This document shows, in pieces, positions 35,382 to 43,533 of a DNA stretch of 64,000 nucleotides (the stretch's first letter is position 1; each line of letters starts with the position of its first letter). The position numbers were made by a program, and so were the translations under genes. A model generated the notes under the pieces. It had not been told where the DNA came from. It worked only from the letters and a program-made list of their open reading frames with translations, and made no database searches. Location: contig JAZRXD010000089.1 in the NCBI GenBank assembly GCA_045600045.1, positions 7,542 to 71,541 on the forward strand, written 5' to 3'. The DNA comes from UBA1715 sp045600045 (GTDB lineage Bacteria; Bacteroidota; Bacteroidia; Bacteroidales; UBA1715).

Positions 35382-36083
35382 TTATTGATTCATAACCTCA
35401 ACAACATGAACCGCTGCAATAGCTGCCGTTTCTGTTCGTAAACGGCTTTCGCCCAACGAAATCGGAATCCATCCGTTCTTTTTTGCCAATTCTATCTCCG
35501 AAAGCGAAAAATCACCTTCCGGACCAATCAAAATCGTTATCTCACCGCCTTTTTCAATCTCATCGCGCAACAATTTCTTTTCCTGATTTTCGCAATGGGC
35601 AATACACTTCTTCCCTTGATATAGTGTGGCAATTATTGTTTTCACATCGGTCAGTTCCGACAATTTTGGCATTGTTGCTTTATATGACTGTTTCATAGCC
35701 GAAAGCACAATACGTTCAATTCTATCAAGCTTCAAAATTTTACGTTCCGAATTTTCGGAACAAATAGGAATGATTTCGTCAACACCAATTTCAACTGCTT
35801 TTTCCACAAAGAACTCGAATCTGTCGATATTTTTTGTTGGAGCCACGCACATACGTACATAATAATTATGTGAGCCGAAGTTTTCTACTTTACGAATGAT
35901 AGAACATACACAATCTCGTTTGCCTATGGATTCAATTCGTGCATAGTATAAATTCCCCAACCCATCAATCACGTTGATTTCGTCAACAACAACTTTACGC
36001 AAAACTTTCGTGCAATGTTTTGCTTCATCTTCATTCAACACAATTGAATGTTCGTCGATTTCAGAGGAAAAGAATAAATTCAT
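35382..36083 (-). CDS. rsmE: 16S rRNA (uracil-1498-N3)-methyltransferase RsmE
   Basis: SPOUT-class RNA methyltransferase of 233 residues that methylates N3 of U1498 in 16S rRNA. The N-terminal PUA-like part (HSIVLNEDEAKHCTKVLR) binds RNA. The C-terminal trefoil-knot SAM site shows ITILIGPEGDFSLSEIELAKKNG and ISLGESRLRTETAAIAAVHVV, the classic family signature. It lies just downstream of tRNA-Lys on the same strand, with a terminator-like hairpin only 12 bp above its start codon. It is therefore probably reached by read-through. Confidence 0.95.
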   Translation of the reverse strand: MNLFFSSEIDEHSIVLNEDEAKHCTKVLRKVVVDEINVIDGLGNLYYARIESIGKRDCVCSIIRKVENFGSHNYYVRMCVAPTKNIDRFEFFVEKAVEIGVDEIIPICSENSERKILKLDRIERIVLSAMKQSYKATMPKLSELTDVKTIIATLYQGKKCIAHCENQEKKLLRDEIEKGGEITILIGPEGDFSLSEIELAKKNGWIPISLGESRLRTETAAIAAVHVVEVMNQ

Positions 36084-36094
36084 AGTTATCTAAA

Positions 36095-36125
36095 TAAAAA
36101 AGAGGAAGACTTTCATCTTCCTCTT
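36095..36125 (-). terminator. Terminator-like hairpin after tRNA-Lys
   Basis: On the minus strand AAGAGGAAGA pairs with TCTTCCTCTT (36116-36125 and 36100-36109, 6-nt loop), followed by a T tract. It sits between the tRNA 3' end and the rsmE start, so it may act as a partial terminator or attenuator. Confidence 0.75.
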
Positions 36126-36128
36126 CCG

Positions 36129-36201
36129 TGATCCAGATGGGGCTCGAACCCATGACCCCATCCTTAAAAGGGATGTGCTCTACCTGCTGAGCTACTGAAT
36201 C
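36129..36201 (-). tRNA. tRNA-Lys (anticodon TTT)
   Basis: A 73-nt cloverleaf on the minus strand. The acceptor GATTCAG pairs with CTGGATC (one G-T pair), the discriminator is A, and CCA is not encoded. The D arm is GCTCAGCAGGTAGAGC. The anticodon stem-loop CATCC-CTTTTAA-GGATG gives TTT. The T arm is ATGGG-TTCGAGC-CCCAT. A consensus promoter lies upstream. Confidence 0.97.
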
Positions 36202-36226
36202 AATCCATCTTCCTTTAAAGACAGTG

Positions 36227-36257
36227 CAAAAGTAGTCTTTTTTTTATTACTCCCAAA
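36227..36257 (-). promoter_or_regulatory. Promoter of tRNA-Lys (TTTG-N19-TACTTTTG)
   Basis: On the minus strand TTTG (36254-36257) and TACTTTTG (36227-36234) are spaced by exactly 19 bp. The 5' end of the tRNA begins 25 bp further on. Confidence 0.72.
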
Positions 36258-36283
36258 TTCTAAGATTGTTTTTTTGAAAAAAA

Positions 36284-36985
36284 TTATTCTTCTTCGGGCA
36301 AATCAGCTATTTCTCCATTCAAACGGAACTGTATATAGGTAATTTTTTTGCCTTGAGTCAGATAAAACGACTCATAATGTGTCTTTATTGACAGGATTTC
36401 GTCGCAATACTGAGAATTGTACAAATCGTCTGTTGCTATTAAAATTTCTTGTTTGTTATATTCCAACACAGTTTTTGTATAATCAAACAGTTCCTTGCTG
36501 TCGGTTTTTAGATTAATTACCGCATTTTGTTTGAGCAATCCACGGTACATATTAAGAAATCGAGGCGAAGTCAATCTTTTTTTTGCTCGTCTTTCGCTCA
36601 ATTGCGGATCGGGAAAAGTTATCCAAATCTCTTCTACTTCGTCTTTACCGAAAAACGAATCGACAAATTCTATTCTCGTGCGCAAAAAAGCAACGTTTTT
36701 CATGCCTTTTTCCAACGCTGTTTTTGCTCCACGCCAAAAACGAGCACCTTTTATATCAACACCAATGAAATTCTTTTGTGGAAACTTTTCGGCCAAAGCA
36801 ACCGTATATTCACCTTTGCCGCAGCCAAGTTCAAGCACTATAGGATTTTCGTTTTTCCAATATGTTTTTTGCCAAGTTCCTTTCAATTTGTAATCCTTTC
36901 GGAAAACTTCTTCAAAACCCGGTTGAATTACATTTTCAAACGTTTCGTTCTCGGCAAATCGTTGCAGCTTATTTTTCGCGCTCAT
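36284..36985 (-). CDS. trmB: tRNA (guanine-46-N7)-methyltransferase TrmB
   Basis: SAM-dependent tRNA methylase of 233 residues that makes m7G46 in the variable loop. Motifs: VLELGCGKGEYTVALAEKFP (SAM loop), FIGVDIKGARFWRGAKTAL, and WITFPDPQ, the catalytic-site signature, followed by KKRLTSPRFL. The C-terminal part ends in an acidic tail. The start codon at 36985 overlaps the gldH stop codon by 1 base. It is the last gene of the holB-ricT-gldH-trmB run. Confidence 0.95.
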   Translation of the reverse strand: MSAKNKLQRFAENETFENVIQPGFEEVFRKDYKLKGTWQKTYWKNENPIVLELGCGKGEYTVALAEKFPQKNFIGVDIKGARFWRGAKTALEKGMKNVAFLRTRIEFVDSFFGKDEVEEIWITFPDPQLSERRAKKRLTSPRFLNMYRGLLKQNAVINLKTDSKELFDYTKTVLEYNKQEILIATDDLYNSQYCDEILSIKTHYESFYLTQGKKITYIQFRLNGEIADLPEEE

Positions 36986-37452
36986 TATTTTTTATTTACA
37001 GACAAGGACACTGATTTAATACCCGCAACGCTACACGCATCGTTCTTGCAACGCATAGCTTGTTCAAATGCAAAAATATACGTTCCAACTTCTGGGAACC
37101 GAACATTTGTTTTAAATTGAAAATCATTTGTATAACCGTTCATTCCCGTACCAAGCCATTCTCCATCGGTGGAGGAAAGAATAAATTCAACCGTGTCGCG
37201 TAGGTATTTATGACTCGGGAAAATCACATCGGTAAACAAAAACAAATTCGCATACGGATACTCGTCATTGTTGGTAATGGAGAAAACCACATCGTATGAT
37301 TTCAACGTATCGGTCACCTCAACCGAAAAACGAACAACTGAATCTTTCGACCATTCGGCATTGTCGAATGATATCGAGTCCTGAAAAATACTTTTGCTAT
37401 TACATGCACAAAACAACAAAAGAGAACAGAACACGACGCCCAAACTACGCAT
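36985..37452 (-). CDS. gldH: Gliding motility-type lipoprotein GldH
   Basis: Predicted lipoprotein of 155 residues. The signal MRSLGVVFCSLLLFCAC ends at lipobox Cys17. The body has the GldH features SISFDNAEWSKDSVVRFSVEVTDT, NNDEYPYANLFLFTDVIFP, DTVEFILSSTDGEWLGTG and FPEVGTYIFAFEQAMR. GldH is tied to gliding in Flavobacterium but is widely kept in non-gliding Bacteroidales alongside T9SS genes, so its role here is in the envelope or secretion machinery. The start at 37452 overlaps the RicT stop by 8 bp. Upstream in-frame starts only read through the low-complexity end of RicT in another frame and are rejected. Confidence 0.88.
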   Translation of the reverse strand: MRSLGVVFCSLLLFCACNSKSIFQDSISFDNAEWSKDSVVRFSVEVTDTLKSYDVVFSITNNDEYPYANLFLFTDVIFPSHKYLRDTVEFILSSTDGEWLGTGMNGYTNDFQFKTNVRFPEVGTYIFAFEQAMRCKNDACSVAGIKSVSLSVNKK

Positions 37453-38821
37453 TTTCACCTCCGTTGTTTTGACCATTTTGCTGATTATTCGGACGATTAT
37501 TTGGTCGATTATTTCTGTTATGATGTTTATTACGATTTCTATTTGGGTTTTGATTGTTTTGTCCAAAATTTTGTCGTTGTTCCTGATTATTCTGAGGTTT
37601 TTGATTTTTTTGCTCAGAATCTTGCTTTTGCTCCCCTCCGGCTTGAATTTCCGAAGAATTCGCCGCCGATTGTTGATTATGCTGATTGTTGTGTTTTTTC
37701 TTCTTCTTTTTCTTATCGAAGCGAGTTAAGCTTTCCTGACCAACAACATTTTCATAATCAGGGATTTGTTCCGTTTCAACTTCAAGCACTTCACCTTCAA
37801 GAGTTTCCGGTTTAATTCCTTTTTTATTCAATTCAATAAGTTCCTTTACACGTTCAACAGACAATTCCACAAACGTTGGAACATCGTCTTTCTTATATTG
37901 ATACGTGAAAATTCCCTTATACACGTCGGTTTTGGCATGATAGGCCTTTCCTTCCTTGAATTCCAAAGGGACATTCGTGTCAGGGAAATTCTTACGTGCG
38001 TCCATATAACTTGCCAACTCAAAATTCAAGCAACATTTCAACTTTCCGCACTGACCTGCCATTTTTTGTGGATTCAACGAAACTTCCTGATAACGAGCAG
38101 CATTTGTAGAAACCGAAATAAAGTTTGTTATGAATGACGAGCAACACAAATCACGTCCGCACAAACCAATTCCACCAATTCGACCAGCCTCCTGGCGAAC
38201 GCCAATCTGACGCATTTCTATACGAATTTTGAATTCCTCGGCAAAAACCTTAATCAATTCACGGAAATCAACACGTTCGTCTGCTATATAATAAAAAATT
38301 GCTTTGGTTTTGTCGCCTTGATATTCCACATCGCCAATTTTCATATTCAATTTCAAATCTTTGGCGATTTGACGAGCGCGAATCATTGTTTTATGTTCCA
38401 AAGCTTTTGCTTCCGTCCATTTTTCAACATCGGCAGGTTTTGCCTTTCTATATATTTTATTGAACGATTCTGGAACTTTTTTGCCATACATTTTTTTGAT
38501 TTGTGCAGCTACCAACTCTCCTGTCAACGAAACAATTCCGATATCGTGCCCTGGAGAAGCCTCAACCGTCACAATATCACCAATTTCCAACGGCAAGCCC
38601 AATTCGTTCACATAAAAATCCTTGCGAGTATTTTTGAATCGAACCTCTACCAATTTGTTGTCCTGGGCTGATTCATTTATATCTTTCATCCAATCGTAGC
38701 AATATAGTTTCGCGCTTCCGCTACGACCAGCCGATGCCTTCACTTTCTGCATATACAATTCCGTATCGTTTGCAGAAACTGCAGATTCATCTTTCTTTAT
38801 ATTTGAATTTTCTAATTCCAT
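37445..38821 (-). CDS. ricT: PSP1-domain protein, RicT/YaaT family
   Basis: Cytosolic Fe-S-associated regulatory protein of 458 residues. The PSP1 core lies at about 60-300. It contains the cysteine cluster GGIGLCGRDLCCSSF and GQCGKLKCCLNFE, which in Bacillus RicT helps bind iron-sulfur clusters in the complex that tunes RNase Y and biofilm and competence pathways. The last about 100 residues form a low-complexity Asn/Gln/Arg-rich tail with a basic KKKKKK run, common in Bacteroidota homologues and likely RNA-binding or disordered. It sits in a conserved order with holB, gldH and trmB. Confidence 0.9.
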   Translation of the reverse strand: MELENSNIKKDESAVSANDTELYMQKVKASAGRSGSAKLYCYDWMKDINESAQDNKLVEVRFKNTRKDFYVNELGLPLEIGDIVTVEASPGHDIGIVSLTGELVAAQIKKMYGKKVPESFNKIYRKAKPADVEKWTEAKALEHKTMIRARQIAKDLKLNMKIGDVEYQGDKTKAIFYYIADERVDFRELIKVFAEEFKIRIEMRQIGVRQEAGRIGGIGLCGRDLCCSSFITNFISVSTNAARYQEVSLNPQKMAGQCGKLKCCLNFELASYMDARKNFPDTNVPLEFKEGKAYHAKTDVYKGIFTYQYKKDDVPTFVELSVERVKELIELNKKGIKPETLEGEVLEVETEQIPDYENVVGQESLTRFDKKKKKKKHNNQHNQQSAANSSEIQAGGEQKQDSEQKNQKPQNNQEQRQNFGQNNQNPNRNRNKHHNRNNRPNNRPNNQQNGQNNGGENA

Positions 38822-38866
38822 AGTTAATTTAATTCGTGCAAAGATACACTTTTTGTATTGTACAAA

Positions 38867-39322
38867 CTACCAATTCACATAGGGAAAATCTCCATAAAAA
38901 ATCGTTTTCCCGCTTTTCACTTTTGAATAGGCCTTTTCTTCGTCGTTGCAATTATAATATGTGGTTTTCTTCGTTCGTGTGTCGGTTTTGTAATAGCCTA
39001 AACATTGGTCATCCCTATCATAGCGATAGTTTTTTCGGTCTTTCACTTTTAAATAATTCACCACATTTCCCGAAACATCGTAATTCACAGTACGATGCGT
39101 TTTTTTGTCAACTTTGGCATAACCGATTTCTTTGTTTTTACAATTGTAGTGAATTGTCGCACCGCGTTTTGGATCGTATTTATCGTAACCTTTACAGTTT
39201 CCGTTTTGGTCGTAAAAATACGTTTTGCTTCCTTCAACTTTTGAATATCCAGATTCTTCCTGAGCAAACGAAACCTGTACGATTGACAATAGAGAAATGA
39301 ATACCAACAATATCTTTTTCAT
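38867..39322 (-). CDS. Small secreted repeat protein in the holB-ricT run
   Basis: Exported protein of 151 residues, not recognised. A signal peptide (MKKILLVFISLLSIVQVSFAQ) precedes about six loose 20- to 22-residue repeats with the pattern [GN]Y.KV......Y.Y...G....: GYSKVEGSKTYFYDQNGNCK, GYDKYDPKRGATIHYNCKN, GYAKVDKKTHRTVNYDVSG, and so on. The mature chain is very basic and Tyr/Lys-rich, probably a repetitive beta-hairpin fold. It begins 4 bp after the holB stop, so it is co-transcribed, yet its surface location does not fit the replication and tRNA genes around it. Confidence 0.75.
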   Translation of the reverse strand: MKKILLVFISLLSIVQVSFAQEESGYSKVEGSKTYFYDQNGNCKGYDKYDPKRGATIHYNCKNKEIGYAKVDKKTHRTVNYDVSGNVVNYLKVKDRKNYRYDRDDQCLGYYKTDTRTKKTTYYNCNDEEKAYSKVKSGKTIFYGDFPYVNW

Positions 39323-39326
39323 AAAA

Positions 39327-40475
39327 TTAGGCTCTAATTAAAACAATGATTTTCATAAACAAGTCGAAAAAGATGATTTTCGAATTTCCGTTACGAACAA
39401 TATGGTAATGAGCAGTATTGAATTCTTTTGTAAAACCAGCCACGTTTCGTTCGTTGATAAACGGATGGAATTTTTCGGCGAAACTATTTTCCTGTTTATC
39501 CATATAAAGAATTTCAGGAATATTTTGATTGCTAATAAAATTTTCGCGCACTTCGCGTAAACAATACATCAAAAACGACTTTTGTTTTTCACGTCCCCAG
39601 GCGTCAACCTCGTCAACCATAGTATTCAATGTAAAAACATCTTTTTGCCAAGCACTTCGCATCATTCGAGTAAACATATCAAAATATTGTGACGGCGCAT
39701 TGTCCGACGTAACCATTTTGAAAGCTTGAATATAGTTTCCGTTAGCATTTTTCACAAGAGACTGAAGTTCATCGCCTTCGAGCATAAAATCGTCGTGAAG
39801 TTTTTGTGCAAGACTGTCGTCGTCAATTTTGGGAATTCTCACAATTTGTGTACGCGACAAAATTGTCGGCAACATATATCTTGTGTCTTCGGTAATCAAA
39901 AGAAACAATGTGTTTGGTGCTGGTTCTTCCAATATCTTCAAAATCTTGTTGGCACACGATTCGTTCATTTTTTCTGCCATCCAAATCACCATAACTTTAT
40001 ATTTCGCACTAAAGTTACTGATTGACAACTTGTGGATAATTCCTTTTACTTTCGCATCGTCATCGCCAGCAGCCTCCGATTCATAAATTATAGGTTGTTT
40101 ACTTTCCACACCAATATGCGATTGCCACCATTCCAAACTAATGTACGGATTTTGAGAAAACAATTCTCGCCATTCAGGTAAATAATCATCGCAACAAAGT
40201 TTGTCACGTGTTTTGTCTTTTACAATAGGAAACACAAAATGCAAATCAGGATGTTGCAATTTCGCGTATGCTTTGCACGAGGGACATTCGCCACAAGAAT
40301 CCATTCCATTTGGATGTTCGCAATTCAGATATTGGGCAAAAGCCAACGCCAACGGCAATTTTCCGGAACCTTCCGGGCCAGTGAACATATACGCATGTGC
40401 GACACGATTCATTGCAACCGTTTCACACAACTGCTTCTTCACCGACTCCTGTCCAATAACCTCGCTAAACAACAT
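39327..40475 (-). CDS. holB: DNA polymerase III delta' subunit (HolB-like clamp-loader ATPase)
   Basis: Clamp-loader subunit of 382 residues that helps open the sliding clamp onto primed DNA. N-terminal features are FSEVIGQESVKKQL and HAYMFTGPEGSGKLPLA (a P-loop whose last Thr/Ser is Leu, as expected for an ATPase-inactive delta'). A zinc module has C52, C61, C64 and C67 (CEHPNGMDSCGECPSC). NKILKILEEPAPNTLFLLITED and LPTILSRTQIVRI give the SRC/sensor region. The C-terminal collar is poorly conserved. It has its own -7 element and leads the run towards trmB. Confidence 0.93.
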   Translation of the reverse strand: MLFSEVIGQESVKKQLCETVAMNRVAHAYMFTGPEGSGKLPLALAFAQYLNCEHPNGMDSCGECPSCKAYAKLQHPDLHFVFPIVKDKTRDKLCCDDYLPEWRELFSQNPYISLEWWQSHIGVESKQPIIYESEAAGDDDAKVKGIIHKLSISNFSAKYKVMVIWMAEKMNESCANKILKILEEPAPNTLFLLITEDTRYMLPTILSRTQIVRIPKIDDDSLAQKLHDDFMLEGDELQSLVKNANGNYIQAFKMVTSDNAPSQYFDMFTRMMRSAWQKDVFTLNTMVDEVDAWGREKQKSFLMYCLREVRENFISNQNIPEILYMDKQENSFAEKFHPFINERNVAGFTKEFNTAHYHIVRNGNSKIIFFDLFMKIIVLIRA

Positions 40476-40500
40476 ATTCTTTTTATAATTTTGGAATATG

Positions 40501-40508
40501 CAAATATA
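40501..40508 (-). promoter_or_regulatory. -7 element upstream of holB (TATATTTG)
   Basis: TATATTTG on the minus strand, 25 bp above the holB ATG. The -33 box is not evident. Confidence 0.5.
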
Positions 40509-40565
40509 ACAAATGAATCGGTTTTTCTAAAAAATGAAGAAAAGGAAAAACAAAGGTTATAGCCA

Positions 40566-41051
40566 TTAAAAATGATATCGCACGCCTGCTCGAACCATCG
40601 GGTTCGTACGACCAGACAACGCCTCATCGTACAACACATCGTACAATACCAACGCATACACATCGGTTCGTTCGGTCAATCTTGTAGTTCCTCCCACGCC
40701 AATCGGCAAAGATGTGAGCGTTGCATGATATCCTTCGGAATCCGACAACAACGAGTATTCGTATTCCGCATGAACAAACACGTTAAAATCAAAATGATAT
40801 TCTGCAAAAACACGAGCACCATACATTTGTGTCCAATACGACGACGACAATTCTTTGTTATACAACCAAAATGGTGAACCACCAACTTTTATGTGGCTAA
40901 TAAACGTATATGTGATTTCCGGTGCAAAATCAACCGACAAATAATTGTTTGTGATACCAATGCCGCACGTTCCGCCTACATCGACTTGCGAAAAACAATT
41001 CAAGCTAAAAATCAAGCTTGCGAGTAAATAAAACAATCGTTTTTTCTGCAT
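40566..41051 (-). CDS. Predicted outer-membrane beta-barrel protein
   Basis: Exported protein of 161 residues. A signal peptide (MQKKRLFYLLASLIFSLNCFSQ) precedes alternating amphipathic strands (YLSVDFAPEITYTFI, ARVFAEYHFDFNVFVHAEYEY) and a C-terminal barrel strand ending in Phe (VRAGVRYHF). It is small enough for an 8-stranded barrel of the OmpA/OmpW kind. Function unknown. The gene is divergent from the pseudokinase gene, with about 50 bp between starts. Confidence 0.75.
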   Translation of the reverse strand: MQKKRLFYLLASLIFSLNCFSQVDVGGTCGIGITNNYLSVDFAPEITYTFISHIKVGGSPFWLYNKELSSSYWTQMYGARVFAEYHFDFNVFVHAEYEYSLLSDSEGYHATLTSLPIGVGGTTRLTERTDVYALVLYDVLYDEALSGRTNPMVRAGVRYHF

Positions 41052-41058
41052 AAAAATT

Positions 41059-41066
41059 TACCTTTG
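41059..41066 (+). promoter_or_regulatory. -7 element of the pseudokinase gene (TACCTTTG)
   Basis: TACCTTTG, 37 bp before the ATG at 41104. It lies between the divergent barrel-protein and pseudokinase genes. Confidence 0.5.
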
Positions 41067-41103
41067 CACTACACGATAAAAATAAACAATTTTTTAATTC
41101 AAC

Positions 41104-42102
41104 ATGCAAAAAACTCTTGTTGGCAAAAATAATTCCTATACGTTTGACTTTGTTACGGCCAACGAAACAGAAAACTCGGCCGATGATTTAGGACTTCTTT
41201 TCCACGGCAAATGCGACCAAACGCACGAACCTGTCATTATTCGACATATTGCAAACAAGCAACTGATTAAAAGCCAACAACACCTGTTATTGGTACAAAA
41301 TATTTTCGCCACATTAAACCATTTGCATAGTGGAATTGTCCAAACACGCGATTTCATATACGACGAAGACGGCATTTTTATCGTTCGCGAGCAACTCGAA
41401 GGAATTGATTTACATCAAATTGCATTCACAGGAGATTATCCCCACCTACGAAACCAAAAGTTTTTTCTGAAAGTAGCCGAAAAAGTCTGCGAAATACTTT
41501 CGGTTCTTCATCAAAACAAAATCATTCACCGACGAATACAGCCAAGCAACATTTTTTTTGTAGCGAATGAATTAGGACAAATCGACAAGGAAAACCCAAC
41601 CGTAAAATTGTTGAATTTTGAATACGCACAAATCAACGGACAAAACATTTTAGGATTCAATTCCATTCCATACGTATTGTATTATTCCGCGCCAGAATTA
41701 GTGCTACAATGTAATCCGATGGTAAACGCAACTTGCGATCTTTATAGTTTGGGAATATCAATTTACGAAGCATTTGCACGCGAACACGCATTCTTTTGCG
41801 ACAACGACGATAAGAATCTCATTCTCAACATGCAACTCTCCTATCCTATAAAAAGACATTATCGCATTCCAAAACAAGTGTTTCCTCTTTTGCAACAAGC
41901 TACAACAAAACACCTATTCAAATCACCACCAATGCGTTACAAGCCAGATGCACGCACTAAATATTTTTATTTGGCTCAAAAAAATCGATTTCAATCAGCC
42001 GAAGAAATGCAACAAGCATTAACAACATTGATTACCGAACTACCCGATGAAAAAGAGAATGTAATAATTCAAAAATTGAAAAAAATATTTGGAACGAAAT
42101 AG
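41104..42102 (+). CDS. Protein-kinase-fold pseudokinase
   Basis: Cytosolic protein of 332 residues with a Hanks-type Ser/Thr kinase fold but without the catalytic residues. The usual VAxK lysine is Arg47 (VIIRHI). The HRD motif is HRR (H142-R143-R144, IIHRRIQPSN, with the following Asn149 kept). DFG is N171-F-E (LLNFEY). The C-lobe is recognisable: PYVLYYSAPELVLQC corresponds to the APE motif and CDLYSLGISIYEAF to the DxxSLG helix. With no Gly-rich loop, Mg ligand or base, it is very unlikely to transfer phosphate and is probably a scaffold or nucleotide sensor. It is followed by pgk, which has its own -7 element. Confidence 0.82.
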   Translation: MQKTLVGKNNSYTFDFVTANETENSADDLGLLFHGKCDQTHEPVIIRHIANKQLIKSQQHLLLVQNIFATLNHLHSGIVQTRDFIYDEDGIFIVREQLEGIDLHQIAFTGDYPHLRNQKFFLKVAEKVCEILSVLHQNKIIHRRIQPSNIFFVANELGQIDKENPTVKLLNFEYAQINGQNILGFNSIPYVLYYSAPELVLQCNPMVNATCDLYSLGISIYEAFAREHAFFCDNDDKNLILNMQLSYPIKRHYRIPKQVFPLLQQATTKHLFKSPPMRYKPDARTKYFYLAQKNRFQSAEEMQQALTTLITELPDEKENVIIQKLKKIFGTK

Positions 42103-42158
42103 CACCACGAGTTCCAAATTTTAATTTTAATTTCCGCTATCTTAATTCCGATTTTTTT

Positions 42159-42166
42159 TATCTTTG
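42159..42166 (+). promoter_or_regulatory. -7 element of pgk (TATCTTTG)
   Basis: TATCTTTG, 40 bp before the pgk ATG. It suggests pgk is transcribed independently of the pseudokinase gene. Confidence 0.55.
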
Positions 42167-42206
42167 GGCTGCAAAAAATTAAGTATTAATAAAAACAATT
42201 TATACA

Positions 42207-43481
42207 ATGCAAACAATTGACAACTACAAATTTGCTGGTAAAAAAGCAATTGTCCGTGTGGACTTCAACGTTCCATTGGAAAATGGTAAAGTAAAAGATG
42301 ATACTCGTATCATGGGTGCTCTTCCAACTTTGAAAAAAGTTTTGGCAGACGGTGGTTCTTTAATCATTATGAGCCACATGGGTAAACCAAAAGGACAAGT
42401 TGCTGCAAAATATTCTTTGAGCCAAATCGTTGACGCTGTTGCAGAACGTCTTGGTGCTCCTGTAAAATTCGCTCCAGACTGTGCAAAAGCTGCTGACGCT
42501 GCTGCTGCTTTGAAACCTGGAGAAGTTCTTTTGTTGGAAAACCTTCGTTTCTACCCAGAAGAAGAAGGAAAACCTGTTGGAATTGAAAAAGAAGATCCTA
42601 ACTACGACGCAGCTAAGAAAGAAATGAAAGCAAAACAAAAAGAATTTGCTAAAACATTGGCTTCATACGCAGACTGCTACATTATGGACGCATTCGGAAC
42701 TGCTCACCGTTCACACGCTTCTACAGCTGTAATCGCTGACTATTTCGACGTAAACAGCAAAATGTTGGGCTACTTGATGGAAAAAGAAGTAAAGGCTGTT
42801 GACAATGTATTGAACAACATCAACCGTCCTTTCGTTGCCATTATGGGTGGTTCTAAAGTTTCTACAAAAATCGGTATCATCGAAAACTTGATGACAAAAG
42901 TTGACAAGTTGGTTCTTTGCGGTGGTATGACATATACTTTCGCTAAAGCTAATGGTGGTAACATTGGTTCATCTATCTGCGAAGAAGATAAACTTGACTT
43001 AGCTCTTAATATTCAAGAATTAGCAAAGAAAAACAACGTAGAATTAGTTCTTGGAACCGACTCTGTTATCACTAACGGTTTTGACTTCGACACAATGTCG
43101 TTGAAAGCCGGCGCTGATGTTAAAGTTGCTCCTTCTGGTGCAATTGCCGATGGTTACGAAGGTTTGGATGCAGGACCAGAAAGTCAAAAGAAATTCGCTG
43201 AAGCTATCAAAGGTGCAAAAACAATCCTATGGAACGGTCCTGCCGGAGTATTCGAATGTGACGACTTCACTGCTGGTTCAAAAGCTATTGCAAACGCAAT
43301 CGCAGCTGCTACAAAAGACGGTGCATTCTCGTTAATCGGTGGTGGTGATTCTGTTGCTTGTATCAACAAATTCGGTTTGGCTGATCAAGTTTCTTACATC
43401 TCAACTGGTGGTGGTGCATTACTTGAAGCAATCGAAGGAAAAGTTCTTCCTGGTGTTGCAGCAATCAAAGATGCAAAATAA
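42207..43481 (+). CDS. pgk: Phosphoglycerate kinase
   Basis: Glycolytic enzyme of 424 residues that makes ATP from 1,3-bisphosphoglycerate. Signatures: KKAIVRVDFNVPLENGKVKDDTRI (substrate-binding N-terminal motif), LIIMSHMGKPKG, LLLENLRFYPEEEG, YIMDAFGTAHRSHAST, FVAIMGGSKVSTKI, ILWNGPAGVFE and FSLIGGGDSVACINKFG with STGGGALLE (nucleotide loop). It has a small insertion near 125-140 seen in Bacteroidota PGKs. A strong intrinsic terminator follows. Codon use appears more optimised than in neighbouring genes, as expected for high expression. Confidence 0.98.
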   Translation: MQTIDNYKFAGKKAIVRVDFNVPLENGKVKDDTRIMGALPTLKKVLADGGSLIIMSHMGKPKGQVAAKYSLSQIVDAVAERLGAPVKFAPDCAKAADAAAALKPGEVLLLENLRFYPEEEGKPVGIEKEDPNYDAAKKEMKAKQKEFAKTLASYADCYIMDAFGTAHRSHASTAVIADYFDVNSKMLGYLMEKEVKAVDNVLNNINRPFVAIMGGSKVSTKIGIIENLMTKVDKLVLCGGMTYTFAKANGGNIGSSICEEDKLDLALNIQELAKKNNVELVLGTDSVITNGFDFDTMSLKAGADVKVAPSGAIADGYEGLDAGPESQKKFAEAIKGAKTILWNGPAGVFECDDFTAGSKAIANAIAAATKDGAFSLIGGGDSVACINKFGLADQVSYISTGGGALLEAIEGKVLPGVAAIKDAK

Positions 43482-43502
43482 TTTTAACATCATTTCAATA
43501 GG

Positions 43503-43533
43503 AAAAGGCGGTCATTTGATCGCCTTTTTTTAT
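43503..43533 (+). terminator. Intrinsic terminator after pgk
   Basis: AAAAGGCGGTC (43503-43513) pairs with GATCGCCTTTT (43518-43528, one G-T pair) around an ATTT loop, with a T tract to about 43533. The T tract runs into the -7 box of the next gene. Confidence 0.85.

Noticed and set aside
36527..37120. Long open frame (197 codons) on the plus strand
   Set aside because: It is antisense to trmB and gldH, both of which have clear family motifs. The translation is rich in Phe, Cys and Arg and has no domain.
36985..37566. Longer GldH starting at 37566
   Set aside because: The extra 38 residues only re-read the low-complexity end of ricT in another frame. The signal peptide and lipobox begin at 37452.
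41104..42102. Active serine/threonine protein kinase
   Set aside because: The VAxK lysine, HRD aspartate and DFG aspartate are all replaced, so catalytic activity is not supported.
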